Below are positions 44,085-54,919 of a DNA stretch of 64,000 nt, piece by piece. Within the stretch, counting starts at the first letter, position 1; every line of letters begins with the position of its first letter. The stretch is taken from the NCBI RefSeq assembly GCF_023150065.1, contig NZ_JAKLLN010000008.1, positions 96,487 through 160,486 on the forward strand. The letters run 5' to 3'. The position numbers and the translations under genes are program-made. The notes below the pieces were generated by a model. That model ran no database searches and was not told the DNA's origin. It saw nothing but the letters and a program-made list of their open reading frames with translations. This stretch comes from Zoogloea sp. GTDB lineage: Bacteria > Pseudomonadota > Gammaproteobacteria > Burkholderiales > Rhodocyclaceae.

Positions 44085-45533
44085 ATGCTGCAGATCGTCC
44101 TTTCCGCCGACAGCCCCACCCCGCTGGTGGACCAGATCGTCACCGCCATCCGCACCCGCATCGACGACCGCATCCTGCGCCCCGGCGCACGCCTGCCGCC
44201 GATCCGCCAGTTTGCCGAGCAGCACGGCGTGTCCCGCTTCACGGTGGTCGAGGCCTACGACCGGCTGGTCGCCCTGGGGCACCTGCAGTCCCGCCGGGGC
44301 TCGGGCTTCTACGTGGCCAACCGCCCGCTGCCGGTCCGCGCGGCCCAGTCCGGCGACGCCATGGAGCGGGCCATCGACGCCGCCTGGCTGATGCGCGAGA
44401 TGGCCCACGACAGCCCCGACCGCATCCTCGCCGGCGCCGGCAGCCTGCCCCCCGAGTGGCTCGACGAGGCCGGCGTGCTGCGCGCCCTGCGCACCCTGAG
44501 CCGGCGCAGCGACGTGCGCCCGGTGAGCTACGGCTCCGCCCAGGGCTACGCGCCCCTGCGCGCCCAACTGCAGGTGCGCCTGGCCGAGATCGGCATCGGC
44601 GCCACGCCCGAGCAGATCGTGCTCACCTACGGCGTGCACCAGGCCCTCGACATCGTCTGCCGCTACTTCCTCAAGCCCGGCGACTGCGTGCTGGTGGACG
44701 ACCCCGGCTACTGGAACCTGTTCGGCAACCTGCGCCTGTACGGCGTGGCCCTGCTCGGCGTGCCGCGCACCCCGGAAGGCCCGGACGTGAAGGCCCTCGA
44801 GGAGATCCTCGCCCACCACCAGCCGCGCCTGTTCTTCACCCACTCGGTGCTGCACAACCCCACCGGCTGCAACCTGTCGCCGGCCAACGCCTTTCGCGTA
44901 CTGCAGCTGGCCGAGAAGCACGACTTCATGGTGGTGGAAGACGACATCTACGGCGACATCGCCCCCGATGCCGCCACCCGCCTGGCCAGCCTCGACCAGC
45001 TCTCGCGGGTGATCTACACCGGCAGCTTCTCCAAGACCATCTCGGGCAACCTGCGCGTCGGCTTCCTGGCCTGCCGCCCCGACCTGGCCCATCTGTTCAC
45101 CGACGTGAAGATCGTCTCGATGCTGTCGTCGGCCGAGCTGTCGGAACAGCTGATCCACCAGCTCCTCACCGACGGCCACTACCGCAAGCTGGTGGATCGC
45201 CTGAAGGGGCGCCTGGCCGAGGCCACCGGCCGCACCCTGCGCCTGCTCGAACGGGTCGGGCTGCAGCCCGATCCGGAGCCCGCCGGCGGCCCCTTCATCT
45301 GGGCGCGCATCCCCGGCATTGCCGACAGCTCCGAGCTGGCCCGCCGGGCGGCCCGGGAGGACATCCTGCTCGCCCCGGGCAACGTCTTCCGCCCCCAGAA
45401 CCAGCCCTCCGGCTTCCTGCGCTTCAACGTGGGCTTCTGCGCCCACCCGCGCTTCGAGCGTTTTCTCGGCGACGCCCTGGCCGCGGCGACACAAACGCCA
45501 ACAACGTCACACTCGGAGCTCAGGCAAGCTTAA
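44085..45533 (+). CDS. MocR-type (GntR/aminotransferase) transcriptional regulator
   Basis: Encodes 482 residues in two parts: a GntR winged helix (about 10-75, TPLVDQIVTAIRTRIDD and GVSRFTVVEAYDRLVALG) and an aspartate-aminotransferase-fold domain (about 110-470). The PLP-binding lysine lies in YTGSFSKTISGNLRVGF, and HNPTGCNLSP and DDIYGDI complete the cofactor pocket. The start at 44085 has GGAG upstream; in-frame codons back to 43932 are leader. MocR proteins often control PLP, GABA, taurine or amino-acid pathways or exporters; the neighbours (a small exported protein, an Hpt protein) give no hint of the target. Confidence 0.9.
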   Translation: MLQIVLSADSPTPLVDQIVTAIRTRIDDRILRPGARLPPIRQFAEQHGVSRFTVVEAYDRLVALGHLQSRRGSGFYVANRPLPVRAAQSGDAMERAIDAAWLMREMAHDSPDRILAGAGSLPPEWLDEAGVLRALRTLSRRSDVRPVSYGSAQGYAPLRAQLQVRLAEIGIGATPEQIVLTYGVHQALDIVCRYFLKPGDCVLVDDPGYWNLFGNLRLYGVALLGVPRTPEGPDVKALEEILAHHQPRLFFTHSVLHNPTGCNLSPANAFRVLQLAEKHDFMVVEDDIYGDIAPDAATRLASLDQLSRVIYTGSFSKTISGNLRVGFLACRPDLAHLFTDVKIVSMLSSAELSEQLIHQLLTDGHYRKLVDRLKGRLAEATGRTLRLLERVGLQPDPEPAGGPFIWARIPGIADSSELARRAAREDILLAPGNVFRPQNQPSGFLRFNVGFCAHPRFERFLGDALAAATQTPTTSHSELRQA

Positions 45534-45616
45534 AGATCCACGGGGCGAGCCCGTTATTGGAGCACTCGCGTCCGTGGGACGCCCTGTTCAACCTGCCAGC
45601 CTTGGGGAGCCTCACC

Positions 45617-46006
45617 GTGATCGAACAGACACTGCCCGCTCCGTGCGGGGCCACCGATCCACTCACCGGACCGCTGGTCGACTGGCCCGGCCTCGAAACC
45701 CAGTTCCGTGGCAAGACGCGGTTTGTCACCGGCCTGGCCGAGAAGGCCCTGAAGAACTACCGGGCCAGCGCCGAGCGCCTGCACCAGCTCGCCGCCGGCG
45801 ACGGTGAATACGCCGACATCGCCTTCCTCGCCCACAGCATCAAGGGCACGGCCGGCTCCCTCAAGGCTTTCGAGGTACAGGCCCTTGCTGCGGCCACCGA
45901 CCAGGCCGCCCGCATCTCCGACCCCCAGTGCCGACTCCTGGCAGCCCAGCTCGCCGCCCTCCTGCACCGGCTCATCGCCGAACTGGAAGCACGCGTCCAG
46001 GGCTGA
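45617..46006 (+). CDS. Stand-alone Hpt phosphotransfer protein
   Basis: Encodes 129 residues from a GTG at 45617, supported by GGGGAG 7 nt upstream. The histidine phosphotransfer signature FLAHSIKGTAGSLKAFEV has the phospho-accepting His at about 77 in the HSIKGTAG context, within a helical bundle. It lies inside a much longer open frame from 44048 whose first 520 codons are antisense-like noise over the MocR gene, so only the C-terminal 130 codons are coding. It starts 83 nt after MocR. No histidine kinase or receiver gene is adjacent; the partner is unknown. Confidence 0.8.
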   Translation: MIEQTLPAPCGATDPLTGPLVDWPGLETQFRGKTRFVTGLAEKALKNYRASAERLHQLAAGDGEYADIAFLAHSIKGTAGSLKAFEVQALAAATDQAARISDPQCRLLAAQLAALLHRLIAELEARVQG

Positions 46007-46094
46007 GCCCCCTGCCCTGGGCCACGAACAAGATCCGCGGCCAAACGATCAGAAGACGACGGCGCCAGAAAAACGGGCACAGCGTCCACGAGCA

Positions 46095-46766
46095 TCAAGG
46101 TCGCACCAGCGCCGCCACCAATTCATCCACCGCAGCTTCGGCCTGACTGATCGAATCAGCCAGCCGCCTATCGCCGAACTCGTCATACTCGACGGCAAGG
46201 CTGTGCGTGTCCGTCACGCCGATGTAGGCAAAAGCGGTCCGCACCGATGCTTCCACATGGTTGCGGTCCGACAGGCGCTGCCCCTCGGCGTATCCGTGAT
46301 CACCCCGCGACGAGAGGATCACCAGGCGCTTGCCGGCATCCGCCAGCAGCGGCCAGTAGGGATCACCGGCACGGCTGCGGTCGAACCCGAACGTACGCCC
46401 CACACGGACAATGTTGTCGATGTAAGCCTTGAACTGCGCCGGCGGACCGAAGTTGTACATCGGTACGCCAGCAACGATGAGATCGGCCTGGAGCAGCTCG
46501 TCCACCAACATGTCGCTGACACGCAACACCTCCTTCATCCATGCCTCCCGCGCGGCCTCGAGCGTGAAAGCGGCGTGGATCCACCGGCCGGAGACAGGCG
46601 GCGGGGGCTCCATGCCCACATCACGGTAGATCACCTTCGCGCCGGGCTGGGTAGCCACCCATTGCCGGACAAAGCGCGCCGTGAGCCGACGCGTGTGTGA
46701 TCCATAGGCTGTCGTGTCTGAACTGCCAGGGCGGGCGCTGGCGTCAATATGCAATAGCGTGGTCAT
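46095..46766 (-). CDS. azoR: FMN-dependent NADH:quinone oxidoreductase / azoreductase
   Basis: Flavodoxin-fold enzyme of 223 residues reducing quinones and azo compounds with NAD(P)H. Features: LLHIDASARPGSSDT at the N-terminus (FMN phosphate loop), VPMYNFGPPAQFKAYIDNIVRVGRTF and ILSSRGDHGY. The start at 46766 has GGAG about 9 nt upstream. It is divergent from the LysR gene with 113 nt between, an arrangement that usually means LysR control in response to quinone or electrophile stress. The C-terminus is about 20 residues longer than E. coli AzoR (201). Confidence 0.88.
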   Translation of the reverse strand: MTTLLHIDASARPGSSDTTAYGSHTRRLTARFVRQWVATQPGAKVIYRDVGMEPPPPVSGRWIHAAFTLEAAREAWMKEVLRVSDMLVDELLQADLIVAGVPMYNFGPPAQFKAYIDNIVRVGRTFGFDRSRAGDPYWPLLADAGKRLVILSSRGDHGYAEGQRLSDRNHVEASVRTAFAYIGVTDTHSLAVEYDEFGDRRLADSISQAEAAVDELVAALVRP

Positions 46767-46845
46767 GCCGAAGAGCTCCATGGGTGAGATGAAATCATGC
46801 AAGGACCAGTTTCATCCCATTGGAAACGGCTCACAAACGATCAAT

Positions 46846-46860
46846 ACTCAACCAATGAGT
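46846..46860. promoter_or_regulatory. Dyad in azoR/lysR intergenic region
   Basis: ACTCA-ACCAA-TGAGT, a perfect 5-bp inverted repeat, 19 nt before the LysR gene start. It is a candidate LysR-type binding half of the divergent promoter region, though it does not fit the T-N11-A rule exactly. Confidence 0.4.
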
Positions 46861-46879
46861 GACATGAGATCATTCGTTC

Positions 46880-47755
46880 ATGACCACCCGGCTCCCCTCT
46901 CTGAGCGCCTTGCGCGCCTTCGAAGCCGCAGCCCGACTGCGCAGCTTCAAGCGGGCTGCAGAAGAGCTCTCCGTCACCGCCACAGCAATCAGCCACCGCG
47001 TTCGGGTGCTGGAGGAGTACATCGAACGTCCCTTGTTCGTGCGCAAGGTCCGTGCGGTAGAACTGACACCCGATGGCCAGACCTTGCTCGTGGCGACGAG
47101 CAGCGGCTTCCAGATGATCGCCGAAGCTGTCGAACACGTGCGCCGGCCACCACGCGCTCCGGTGACGCTATCGGTCACGCCAGCCTTTGCCACCAAGTGG
47201 CTGGTACCCAGGCTGGCCGCATTCCAGTCAGCCCACCCGGACATCGATCTGCACGTCCATGCCTCCAACGCTCCGGTCGACCTCAACGCCGGCACCGCGG
47301 ATCTGGCGATCAGGTACGGGCACGGCATGTACCCTGAGGTCATTGCCCGCCTGTGGCGGGAAGACCACTTCGCCCCCGTCGCCAGCCCGGCGCTGGAGAC
47401 GACGACGCGCCTCGATGCATCCCAATGGCCACGGATCCATTTCGACTGGCACCGCCCGCAACCCGTAGACCTGACCTGGGCCGCCTGGGCTCGCAAGACT
47501 GGCCGCGCGCCCGAAGAGTTTTCCCCCGGCATCCGGTACTCAGAGGAAAGCCACGCCATCCAGGCCGCCGTCGCAGGCCAGGGCGTCGCCCTATTAAGTC
47601 TGCTGCTGGTCGAAGAAGAGCTGCGCCTGGGGCTGTTGCGCATAGTCTCCGAACCCGTGCTCGACGGTATGGCCTACCACATACTGAAACCCGCCCGACG
47701 GCAATCCTCCGAGGCGGTTTCGACGGTGGAGAACTGGCTGATGCAATTCGTTTGA
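46880..47755 (+). CDS. LysR-family regulator, GcvA-like
   Basis: Encodes 291 residues. The winged helix-turn-helix (about 5-65) reads LSALRAFEAAARLRSFKRAAEELSVTATAISHRVRVLEEYIERPLF, then a linker helix and the periplasmic-binding-protein-like effector domain (about 92-290, VTLSVTPAFATKWLVPRLAAFQ). The GcvA/AmpR-like branch is suggested by the sequence around TPAFATKWLVPRL. The divergent azoR is the likely target. The ATG at 46880 gives the usual N-terminus. Confidence 0.9.
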   Translation: MTTRLPSLSALRAFEAAARLRSFKRAAEELSVTATAISHRVRVLEEYIERPLFVRKVRAVELTPDGQTLLVATSSGFQMIAEAVEHVRRPPRAPVTLSVTPAFATKWLVPRLAAFQSAHPDIDLHVHASNAPVDLNAGTADLAIRYGHGMYPEVIARLWREDHFAPVASPALETTTRLDASQWPRIHFDWHRPQPVDLTWAAWARKTGRAPEEFSPGIRYSEESHAIQAAVAGQGVALLSLLLVEEELRLGLLRIVSEPVLDGMAYHILKPARRQSSEAVSTVENWLMQFV

Positions 47756-47865
47756 CTGGCGTCAGCGGCGGCCGCCCGGCAGTTCATCAGGCGCCGCCTG
47801 GCCCGCCGCAAGCCCCTCGAAGCAGGGGATTCATCTGAAGCAGAACGCCACCGCTGGGCTCAAAT

Positions 47866-47892
47866 AAAAAGGGCCGATCCTCAGACCGGCCC
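47866..47892 (-). terminator. Terminator after carbonic anhydrase gene
   Basis: On the minus strand GGGCCG and CGGCCC pair around a 10-nt loop and are followed by TTTTTATTT, about 30 nt past the stop at 47921. Also a plausible boundary to the convergent LysR gene. Confidence 0.75.
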
Positions 47893-47920
47893 CCTTCTCC
47901 CGCTTGGTCACCCCTGCGCG

Positions 47921-49396
47921 TCAGCGCGATTCCTTGATCAGGCGCCCGCGGACCGACTGCACCGGTCGGGCGTTCATCGGATACAGCCGGGAGAAGATGG
48001 CGATCTGCTCGGCCGACACCTGGGCCGGCTGCTTCATCACCATCCACATCACCCCCTCGCTGCACGGCGGCGTGGTGAGGGAGCCCATGTAGGTGTAGTA
48101 GCTGCGGTTCTCGGGCAGCAGCTGGTTGAGGTCGATGGCCACACCCTCGGGCGAGTAATCGGAGTGCTTCTCGAGGGGCAGGTTGTTCCACAGGGTCTGC
48201 ATCACCGGATGGGCCTGGCCCCGCTCCAGCAGCACCGCCACCACCGCCAGGCGTCCGTCCAGATCCTTGTGCACCAGGTGCACCACCATGTCGAAGCCCT
48301 TGCCGTTGATGCGCTCCTCGGACGGGCGATGGAAGTGGAACTGGACCAGGTCGTACATGCGGCCCATCACTGCAATCGTGTTGCCCGGGCCGAGGTTAAC
48401 CTGGATGGTGTGCCCGTTGTCGATGATGCGGAAATTGGACGGGCGGTAATCGAAGCGGATGGGCTCCAGATCCACCTTGATGCCGTCGCGGATGTCGATC
48501 GGCGACTGCCGCTCACCCACGTTGCACAGCTGCCATTCCGGCTTGAGGGTGCCCCAGTTGGCCGGCGCGCCCTCCCCGTCGTAGCTCCAGTGGATCTCGT
48601 GATGGGCCAGCGGCGTGCCGGGGGCACCTGCGCCATGCGCCGCATGGGCCTCACCGGACACGACCGGCGAACGCACCACCCGGGGCCGCGGACGCGGCGG
48701 CGGCACATAGGCCGGCACCCGACGCACTTCCGGCGGCGGCGCTTCGGCCTGCACCGGCCTTTCGGGCACGGGCTCCGCCTTGGGCGGAGGAGCGGGCTTG
48801 TCGATGAAGTTCTTCTTGATGGGGATGGCCGGCTCAGCGCCATGCTCGCCCTTGCCTTCGGACACCTTGGTCACCGCCGGCTTGTCCGCCGTCTTGGCCG
48901 GACGATAGTCGGCCACCCGCAGATCCTGCTTGCCGGCCTGGGCCGCCTGAGCGGCTTTCGAGGCATTCATGGCCAGCTGGGAGATGTCCTTCGACGCACC
49001 CCCACCGGCAGGCTTGCACACGTCCCGCCACAGCTTCTCATCCACGCTGCCGGCAGCCACCGGCATGTCCTTCTCGACCTTGACCTTCTCGTCCTTCACC
49101 ACCGACGAATCGGCGTCCAGATAGACCCGCTTGATGGTGGCGAAAGTCTGGTTGCGGCAGTCATAGCGATTGAGCGCCTTGACGGTGGTATAGCCTGCGC
49201 TTTCCGCTTCGGAGTCGGCCAGCACGATGCGCCCCCAGGCCACTTTGGTGCCCGGGTCGGACTGGAGGATGCTGGCGCGGTCGAGCTCGATGGTGCGCTT
49301 CTTGTCGGAAGCAATCATCTGCCAGTCGGCCGCCAGGACCGAGGTCGTGCCGGCAGCCAGCAGAAGCGCAGCGAGGGGATGCATGCGTGAGCGCAT
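47921..49396 (-). CDS. Exported alpha-carbonic anhydrase with N-terminal adhesin-E-like domain
   Basis: Hydrates CO2 in the periplasm or at the surface. From the ATG at 49396 (GGAGAAGAA upstream) the 491 residues comprise a signal peptide (LAALLLAAGTTSVLA) and a domain of about 110 residues resembling surface-adhesin protein E/CNP1 (WQMIASDKKRTIELDRASI to KLWRDVCKP). A Pro- and Ala-rich linker (about 160-265, e.g. PPPEVRRVPAYVPPPRPRPR) leads to a full alpha-CA domain (about 270-490). The three zinc histidines are visible in VQFHFHRPSEE (two) and HLVHKD (one), with SLTTPPCSEGV near the active-site threonine. Typical bacterial alpha-CAs are about 220-250 residues, so this is a fusion. It stands alone on its strand. 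Confidence 0.88.
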   Translation of the reverse strand: MRSRMHPLAALLLAAGTTSVLAADWQMIASDKKRTIELDRASILQSDPGTKVAWGRIVLADSEAESAGYTTVKALNRYDCRNQTFATIKRVYLDADSSVVKDEKVKVEKDMPVAAGSVDEKLWRDVCKPAGGGASKDISQLAMNASKAAQAAQAGKQDLRVADYRPAKTADKPAVTKVSEGKGEHGAEPAIPIKKNFIDKPAPPPKAEPVPERPVQAEAPPPEVRRVPAYVPPPRPRPRVVRSPVVSGEAHAAHGAGAPGTPLAHHEIHWSYDGEGAPANWGTLKPEWQLCNVGERQSPIDIRDGIKVDLEPIRFDYRPSNFRIIDNGHTIQVNLGPGNTIAVMGRMYDLVQFHFHRPSEERINGKGFDMVVHLVHKDLDGRLAVVAVLLERGQAHPVMQTLWNNLPLEKHSDYSPEGVAIDLNQLLPENRSYYTYMGSLTTPPCSEGVMWMVMKQPAQVSAEQIAIFSRLYPMNARPVQSVRGRLIKESR

Positions 49397-49589
49397 GTTT
49401 TCTTCTCCGGAAGAGTGCGGGGCCATGCAAGGCCCGGATGCCTCACATTTCGGCATCCGGGCCCAAAAGCTTTAGCCGGCGCCACAGCGCCCCACCCGAC
49501 ACCCACCCAAAAACCCCGCCGCCGCATGTGGCGAACCACAAAACCCCCGCAAAATCTTGCCTTTAGGGGGCGCTTCCAGTACTTTGCGG

Positions 49590-51645
<2,056 letters not shown>

Positions 51646-51647
51646 AA

Positions 51648-51681
51648 GGCAGCGGGGGGCACTGTAGTGCCCCCCGCTGCC
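51648..51681. terminator. Shared hairpin between convergent thiC and thiG
   Basis: A perfect 16-bp stem, GGCAGCGGGGGGCACT (51648-51663) and AGTGCCCCCCGCTGCC (51666-51681), 3 nt after the thiC stop. The minus-strand reading ends in TTTTA, so it suits termination of the thiG transcript; plus-strand termination of thiC lacks a U-run. Confidence 0.8.
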
Positions 51682-51712
51682 CCGATCCCGGAGCGCCCCC
51701 GCGCCCCGGGTC

Positions 51713-52528
51713 TCAGCTCATCAACCCCGCCGTCGGCGAACTCGGGTCGGCGTGGTAACCCCGGCGGGGCATGCGCCCGGCCAGGAAGGCATTGCGCCCC
51801 GCCTCCACGCCCTGGCGCATGGCCACCGCCATGCGTACCGGGTCGCCTGCCGCGGCGATGGCGGTGTTCATCAGCACCCCGTCACAGCCCAGCTCCATGG
51901 CAATGGCCGCGTCCGATGCCGTGCCCACGCCGGCATCGACGATCACCGGCACGCGGGCGTCGTTGATGATGATGTTCAGATTCCACGGATTGAGAATGCC
52001 CATGCCGGAGCCGATCAGGCTGGCCAGGGGCATGATGGCGACGCAGCCGATGTCTTCCAGCATGCGCGCCTGCACCGGGTCGTCAGAGCAATACACCATC
52101 ACCCGAAAGCCATCCTTGACCAGCACTTCGGCGGCCTTCAGGGTTTCAGGCATGTTGGGGAAGAGGGTTTCCTTGCTGCCCAGCACTTCGAGCTTGACCA
52201 GGTCGTGCCCGTCAAGCAGCTCCCGGGCGAGGCGCAGGGTGCGCACGGCCTCAACAGCGCTGTAACAGCCCGCCGTATTGGGCAGGATGGTGAAGCGCCC
52301 CGGGTCGAGCACGTCGAGCAGGTTGGGTTGCCCCGGGTCCTGGCCGATGTTGGTGCGGCGGATGGCCACCGTGACGATCTGCGCACCGCTGGCCTCGATG
52401 GCGTCGCGGGTCTGGGCGAAATCCCGGTATTTGCCTGTGCCCACCAGCAGACGCGACCGGAAGGTCTCGCCCCCCATCACGAAGGGCGTGTCCAGCGGTG
52501 CAATGCTGCCGTGTTCGATCTTTCCCAT
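51713..52528 (-). CDS. thiG: Thiazole synthase ThiG
   Basis: Builds the thiamine thiazole phosphate from DXP, dehydroglycine and the ThiS thiocarboxylate. The 271 residues carry [14 protein letters not shown], the Schiff-base lysine in [36 protein letters not shown] and [14 protein letters not shown] with the phosphate loop. The start at 52528 follows a GGAGG and is 2 nt after the thiS stop. Last gene of the aco-lipA-thiS-thiG run. The C-terminus has about 15 extra residues. Confidence 0.95.
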   Translation of the reverse strand: MGKIEHGSIAPLDTPFVMGGETFRSRLLVGTGKYRDFAQTRDAIEASGAQIVTVAIRRTNIGQDPGQPNLLDVLDPGRFTILPNTAGCYSAVEAVRTLRLARELLDGHDLVKLEVLGSKETLFPNMPETLKAAEVLVKDGFRVMVYCSDDPVQARMLEDIGCVAIMPLASLIGSGMGILNPWNLNIIINDARVPVIVDAGVGTASDAAIAMELGCDGVLMNTAIAAAGDPVRMAVAMRQGVEAGRNAFLAGRMPRRGYHADPSSPTAGLMS

Positions 52529-52530
52529 CT

Positions 52531-52773
52531 TCAGCCTCCTCCGACAGCGACAACGACTTCCACCCGGTCGTCCGCAGCAAGGCGGACTTGCCCGTAGTGG
52601 CTCTTGGGCACGATCTGCCCGTTTACTTCCACGGCGATGCGCTTGCCGGCAAAGCCCAGCTCTTCCACCAGGTCTGCCAGAAAGCCGGACGCGGGAAGGC
52701 GCTGCGACGCGCCATTGAGCCGGATCGTCGCGGCCCCCGGGCTGGCCGGGGTGCGGCCTGACACCGCGCTCAT
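52531..52773 (-). CDS. thiS: Sulfur-carrier protein ThiS
   Basis: Ubiquitin-like sulfur carrier for thiazole formation (80 aa). The frame ends in VVVAVGGG, giving the C-terminal Gly-Gly that is adenylated and thiocarboxylated; [15 protein letters not shown] is the family core. The ATG at 52773 overlaps the lipA stop as ATGA. This adds about 14 residues to the usual 66, so a later internal start is possible. A ThiF-type activator is not in the window. Sits between lipA and thiG. Confidence 0.88.
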   Translation of the reverse strand: MSAVSGRTPASPGAATIRLNGASQRLPASGFLADLVEELGFAGKRIAVEVNGQIVPKSHYGQVRLAADDRVEVVVAVGGG

Positions 52774-53741
52774 GCCGGCACACCTTCGAGCAGCCCACTC
52801 CCGGCCGCGAGCTGGTCGGCCCGGTAGGAGGAGCGCACCAGGGGGCCCGCCGCCACTTCGACGAAGCCCATGGTCAGAGCAACGCGTCGCCATTGCTCGA
52901 AGGCTTCCGGGGTGACGTAGCGCTCCACGGGAAGGTGTGACGATGAGGGGCGGAGGTACTGGCCGAGGGTCAGGATGTCGCAGCCATGGGCGCGCAGGTC
53001 GTTCATGGCCTCCAGCAGCTCGCCGTCGCTCTCCCCCAGGCCCAGCATGATTCCCGACTTGGTGGGGATGCCGGGGTGGCGGGCCTTGAAGTCGGCCAGC
53101 AGGCGCAGGGAGGCCGCGTAATCGCCCCCCGGGCGCACGGCCCGGTAAAGACGCGAGACGGTTTCGAGGTTGTGATTGAAGACGTCCGGCAGGGCCTGGC
53201 CGAGGATCTCCAGGGCGCTGTCTTCGCGGCCCCGGAAGTCCGGGGTCAGCACCTCGATCTGCACCGCCGGCGTGGCCGCGCGGATCGCTCCGATACACGC
53301 GGCAAAGTGGCCTGCACCGCCGTCCCGCAGGTCGTCCCGGTCCACCGAGGTGACGACCACGTAACGCAGCTTCATGGCCTTCACGGTGCGCGCCAGACGG
53401 GCGGGCTCGTCCGCATCGAGGGGCGCCGGCCGGCCATGGGCCACGTCGCAGTAGGGGCAGCGGCGGGTGCAGATGCTGCCCATGATCATGAAGGTGGCGG
53501 TGCCGCGGGCAAAGCACTCACCGATATTGGGGCAGTCGGCCTCCTCGCAGACGGTGTGCAGCTCCTGCTCGCGCAACATCTGCTGCAGGGCCAGCACCGA
53601 CGCGGTGCCCGGGTCGCGGGCGCGCAGCCAGGGCGGCTTGGGCGGCGAGGCACGCTGGCTATCCACCTTGACCGGGATGCGCGCCAGCTTGTCTGCGCCG
53701 CGCAGGCTCACCGGCGCGGCGCCGGGGGAGGCGTTGGACAT
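52770..53741 (-). CDS. lipA: Lipoyl synthase LipA
   Basis: Radical-SAM enzyme that inserts two sulfurs into octanoyl groups on lipoyl domains (323 aa). Both clusters are visible: auxiliary [12 protein letters not shown] (CX4CX5C) and radical-[11 protein letters not shown] (CX3CX2C), plus the C-terminal RSSYRADQL with the conserved serine. RBS AAGGAGAGA before the ATG at 53741. It lies 65 nt downstream of acoC, whose lipoyl domain it could modify. No lipB is beside it, so it may be an additional, pathway-dedicated copy (inference; a second lipA elsewhere would support this). Confidence 0.95.
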   Translation of the reverse strand: MSNASPGAAPVSLRGADKLARIPVKVDSQRASPPKPPWLRARDPGTASVLALQQMLREQELHTVCEEADCPNIGECFARGTATFMIMGSICTRRCPYCDVAHGRPAPLDADEPARLARTVKAMKLRYVVVTSVDRDDLRDGGAGHFAACIGAIRAATPAVQIEVLTPDFRGREDSALEILGQALPDVFNHNLETVSRLYRAVRPGGDYAASLRLLADFKARHPGIPTKSGIMLGLGESDGELLEAMNDLRAHGCDILTLGQYLRPSSSHLPVERYVTPEAFEQWRRVALTMGFVEVAAGPLVRSSYRADQLAAGSGLLEGVPA

Positions 53742-53767
53742 GGATCTCTCCTTGGGGTGGGGGATGC

Positions 53768-53788
53768 GGGGCCGGCCATGCCGGCCCC
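53768..53788 (-). other. GC-rich hairpin between acoC and lipA
   Basis: GGGGCCGGC and GCCGGCCCC form a perfect 9-bp stem with a 3-nt loop inside the 65-nt gap, 19 nt past the acoC stop. No T-run follows on the minus strand, so it may lower expression of lipA-thiS-thiG relative to acoXABC or stabilise the upstream mRNA. Confidence 0.6.
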
Positions 53789-53806
53789 TGGGTGACGGCG
53801 TGGCGC

Positions 53807-54919
53807 TCAGCCCACGAAGCGGGCGATGGCCCGATTCACGTCGTTGGCCGCTTCCATCTGCACCATGTGCCCGCGGTTGCCGAAGACCTCCACCTGCACC
53901 CGGCCGGAAACGGCCTGGGCGTGGGCCACCGGAATGATGCGGTCTTCCTCGCCCCAGATCACCAGCACCGGCTTGCCCAGGCTGGCTAGCTGGTCGGCCA
54001 TCACGCTGTTCTGGCGGCCGTTGGCAAAGAGCTTGCCGGACAGGGTGCCCAGGGCCGCGCCGACGCCTTCCAGGCGCTTGTACTTGAGCAGGTCGTCCAC
54101 CAGCTGGCGGGTCACCAGGCTGGAGTCGGCAAACAGGTCGCCGAGCAGGGGCTTGAGGGCATTGCGGTTGGCCGCCGAGACGAAACCCTCGATGTAGCCG
54201 GTGTTGATCTCCTCGCCCAGGCCGGCGCTGCCGATCAGGCTCAGGGAACGCACCCGCTGCGGGTGGCGCGCCGCCACGGTCAGGGACACGGCGCCGCCCA
54301 TGGAGTGGCCGACCAGGTGGGCGGCATCGACACCCACCGCATCCATGAAGGCCACCACCGTGTCGGCGAGGGCGTCCAGCGTGCCCTCGCCCACATCCTT
54401 GGTGGATTCGCCGTGGCCGGGCAGATCGAGGGCGTACACCTCCCGGTCGGCGGCCAGGGCTTCGTGGTTGAACAGCCAGTTGTTGAGATCACCGCCGAAG
54501 CCGTGGATCAGCACCATCGGCTCGCCGCCCTCACCGCGCTTGAGGTAGCGCAGCTTGTGGCCGTTGACCTCGATCTTCTGGGTTGTCGGCCCCTGGTCTT
54601 CGGCGTCCCCCTCGGCGGGTTTGAAGTTGGCCTGGAAGTCAGCCACGAAGGCGTCGATGTCGGCATCGGCGACGCTGGCATCGGCAATCACGCCGAGCAG
54701 GCCGCCCACCGGCAGCACGTCCTCCTCGCCGGCCAGCTGCCGGCGCAGCACGCCGGAGACGCCGGCCTCGACGGCGCCAGCGATCTTCTCGCTCTCCACC
54801 TCGACGATCTCCTGACCCTTCTCGATGGCATCACCCACCTGCTTGAGCCAGCCGTTGACCTTCCCCTCCTGCATGGAAAGGCCCCACTTGGGCATGGTGA
54901 TGGTGTGGATGTCGGACAT
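53807..54919 (-). CDS. acoC: Acetoin dehydrogenase complex E2-type protein, lipoyl + alpha/beta-hydrolase
   Basis: Lipoyl-bearing component of the acetoin-cleaving complex (370 aa). The N-terminal lipoyl domain (1-80) has the modified lysine in [14 protein letters not shown]. After a linker, an alpha/beta-hydrolase fold replaces the usual acyltransferase core: oxyanion region [14 protein letters not shown], nucleophile GHSMGGAV, acid WGEEDRII and histidine GNRGHMVQ. This lipoyl-hydrolase build is the known AcoC type of Cupriavidus/Pseudomonas. Start at 54919 overlaps the acoB stop by one base (TAATG). Together with E1 it converts acetoin to acetaldehyde and acetyl-CoA. Confidence 0.92.
   Translation of the reverse strand: MSDIHTITMPKWGLSMQEGKVNGWLKQVGDAIEKGQEIVEVESEKIAGAVEAGVSGVLRRQLAGEEDVLPVGGLLGVIADASVADADIDAFVADFQANFKPAEGDAEDQGPTTQKIEVNGHKLRYLKRGEGGEPMVLIHGFGGDLNNWLFNHEALAADREVYALDLPGHGESTKDVGEGTLDALADTVVAFMDAVGVDAAHLVGHSMGGAVSLTVAARHPQRVRSLSLIGSAGLGEEINTGYIEGFVSAANRNALKPLLGDLFADSSLVTRQLVDDLLKYKRLEGVGAALGTLSGKLFANGRQNSVMADQLASLGKPVLVIWGEEDRIIPVAHAQAVSGRVQVEVFGNRGHMVQMEAANDVNRAIARFVG

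Noticed and set aside
44048..45616. First 520 codons of the 652-codon frame that contains the Hpt protein
   Set aside because: Arg/Pro-rich +1-frame shadow of the MocR gene; only the part from the GTG at 45617 has an RBS and a real domain.
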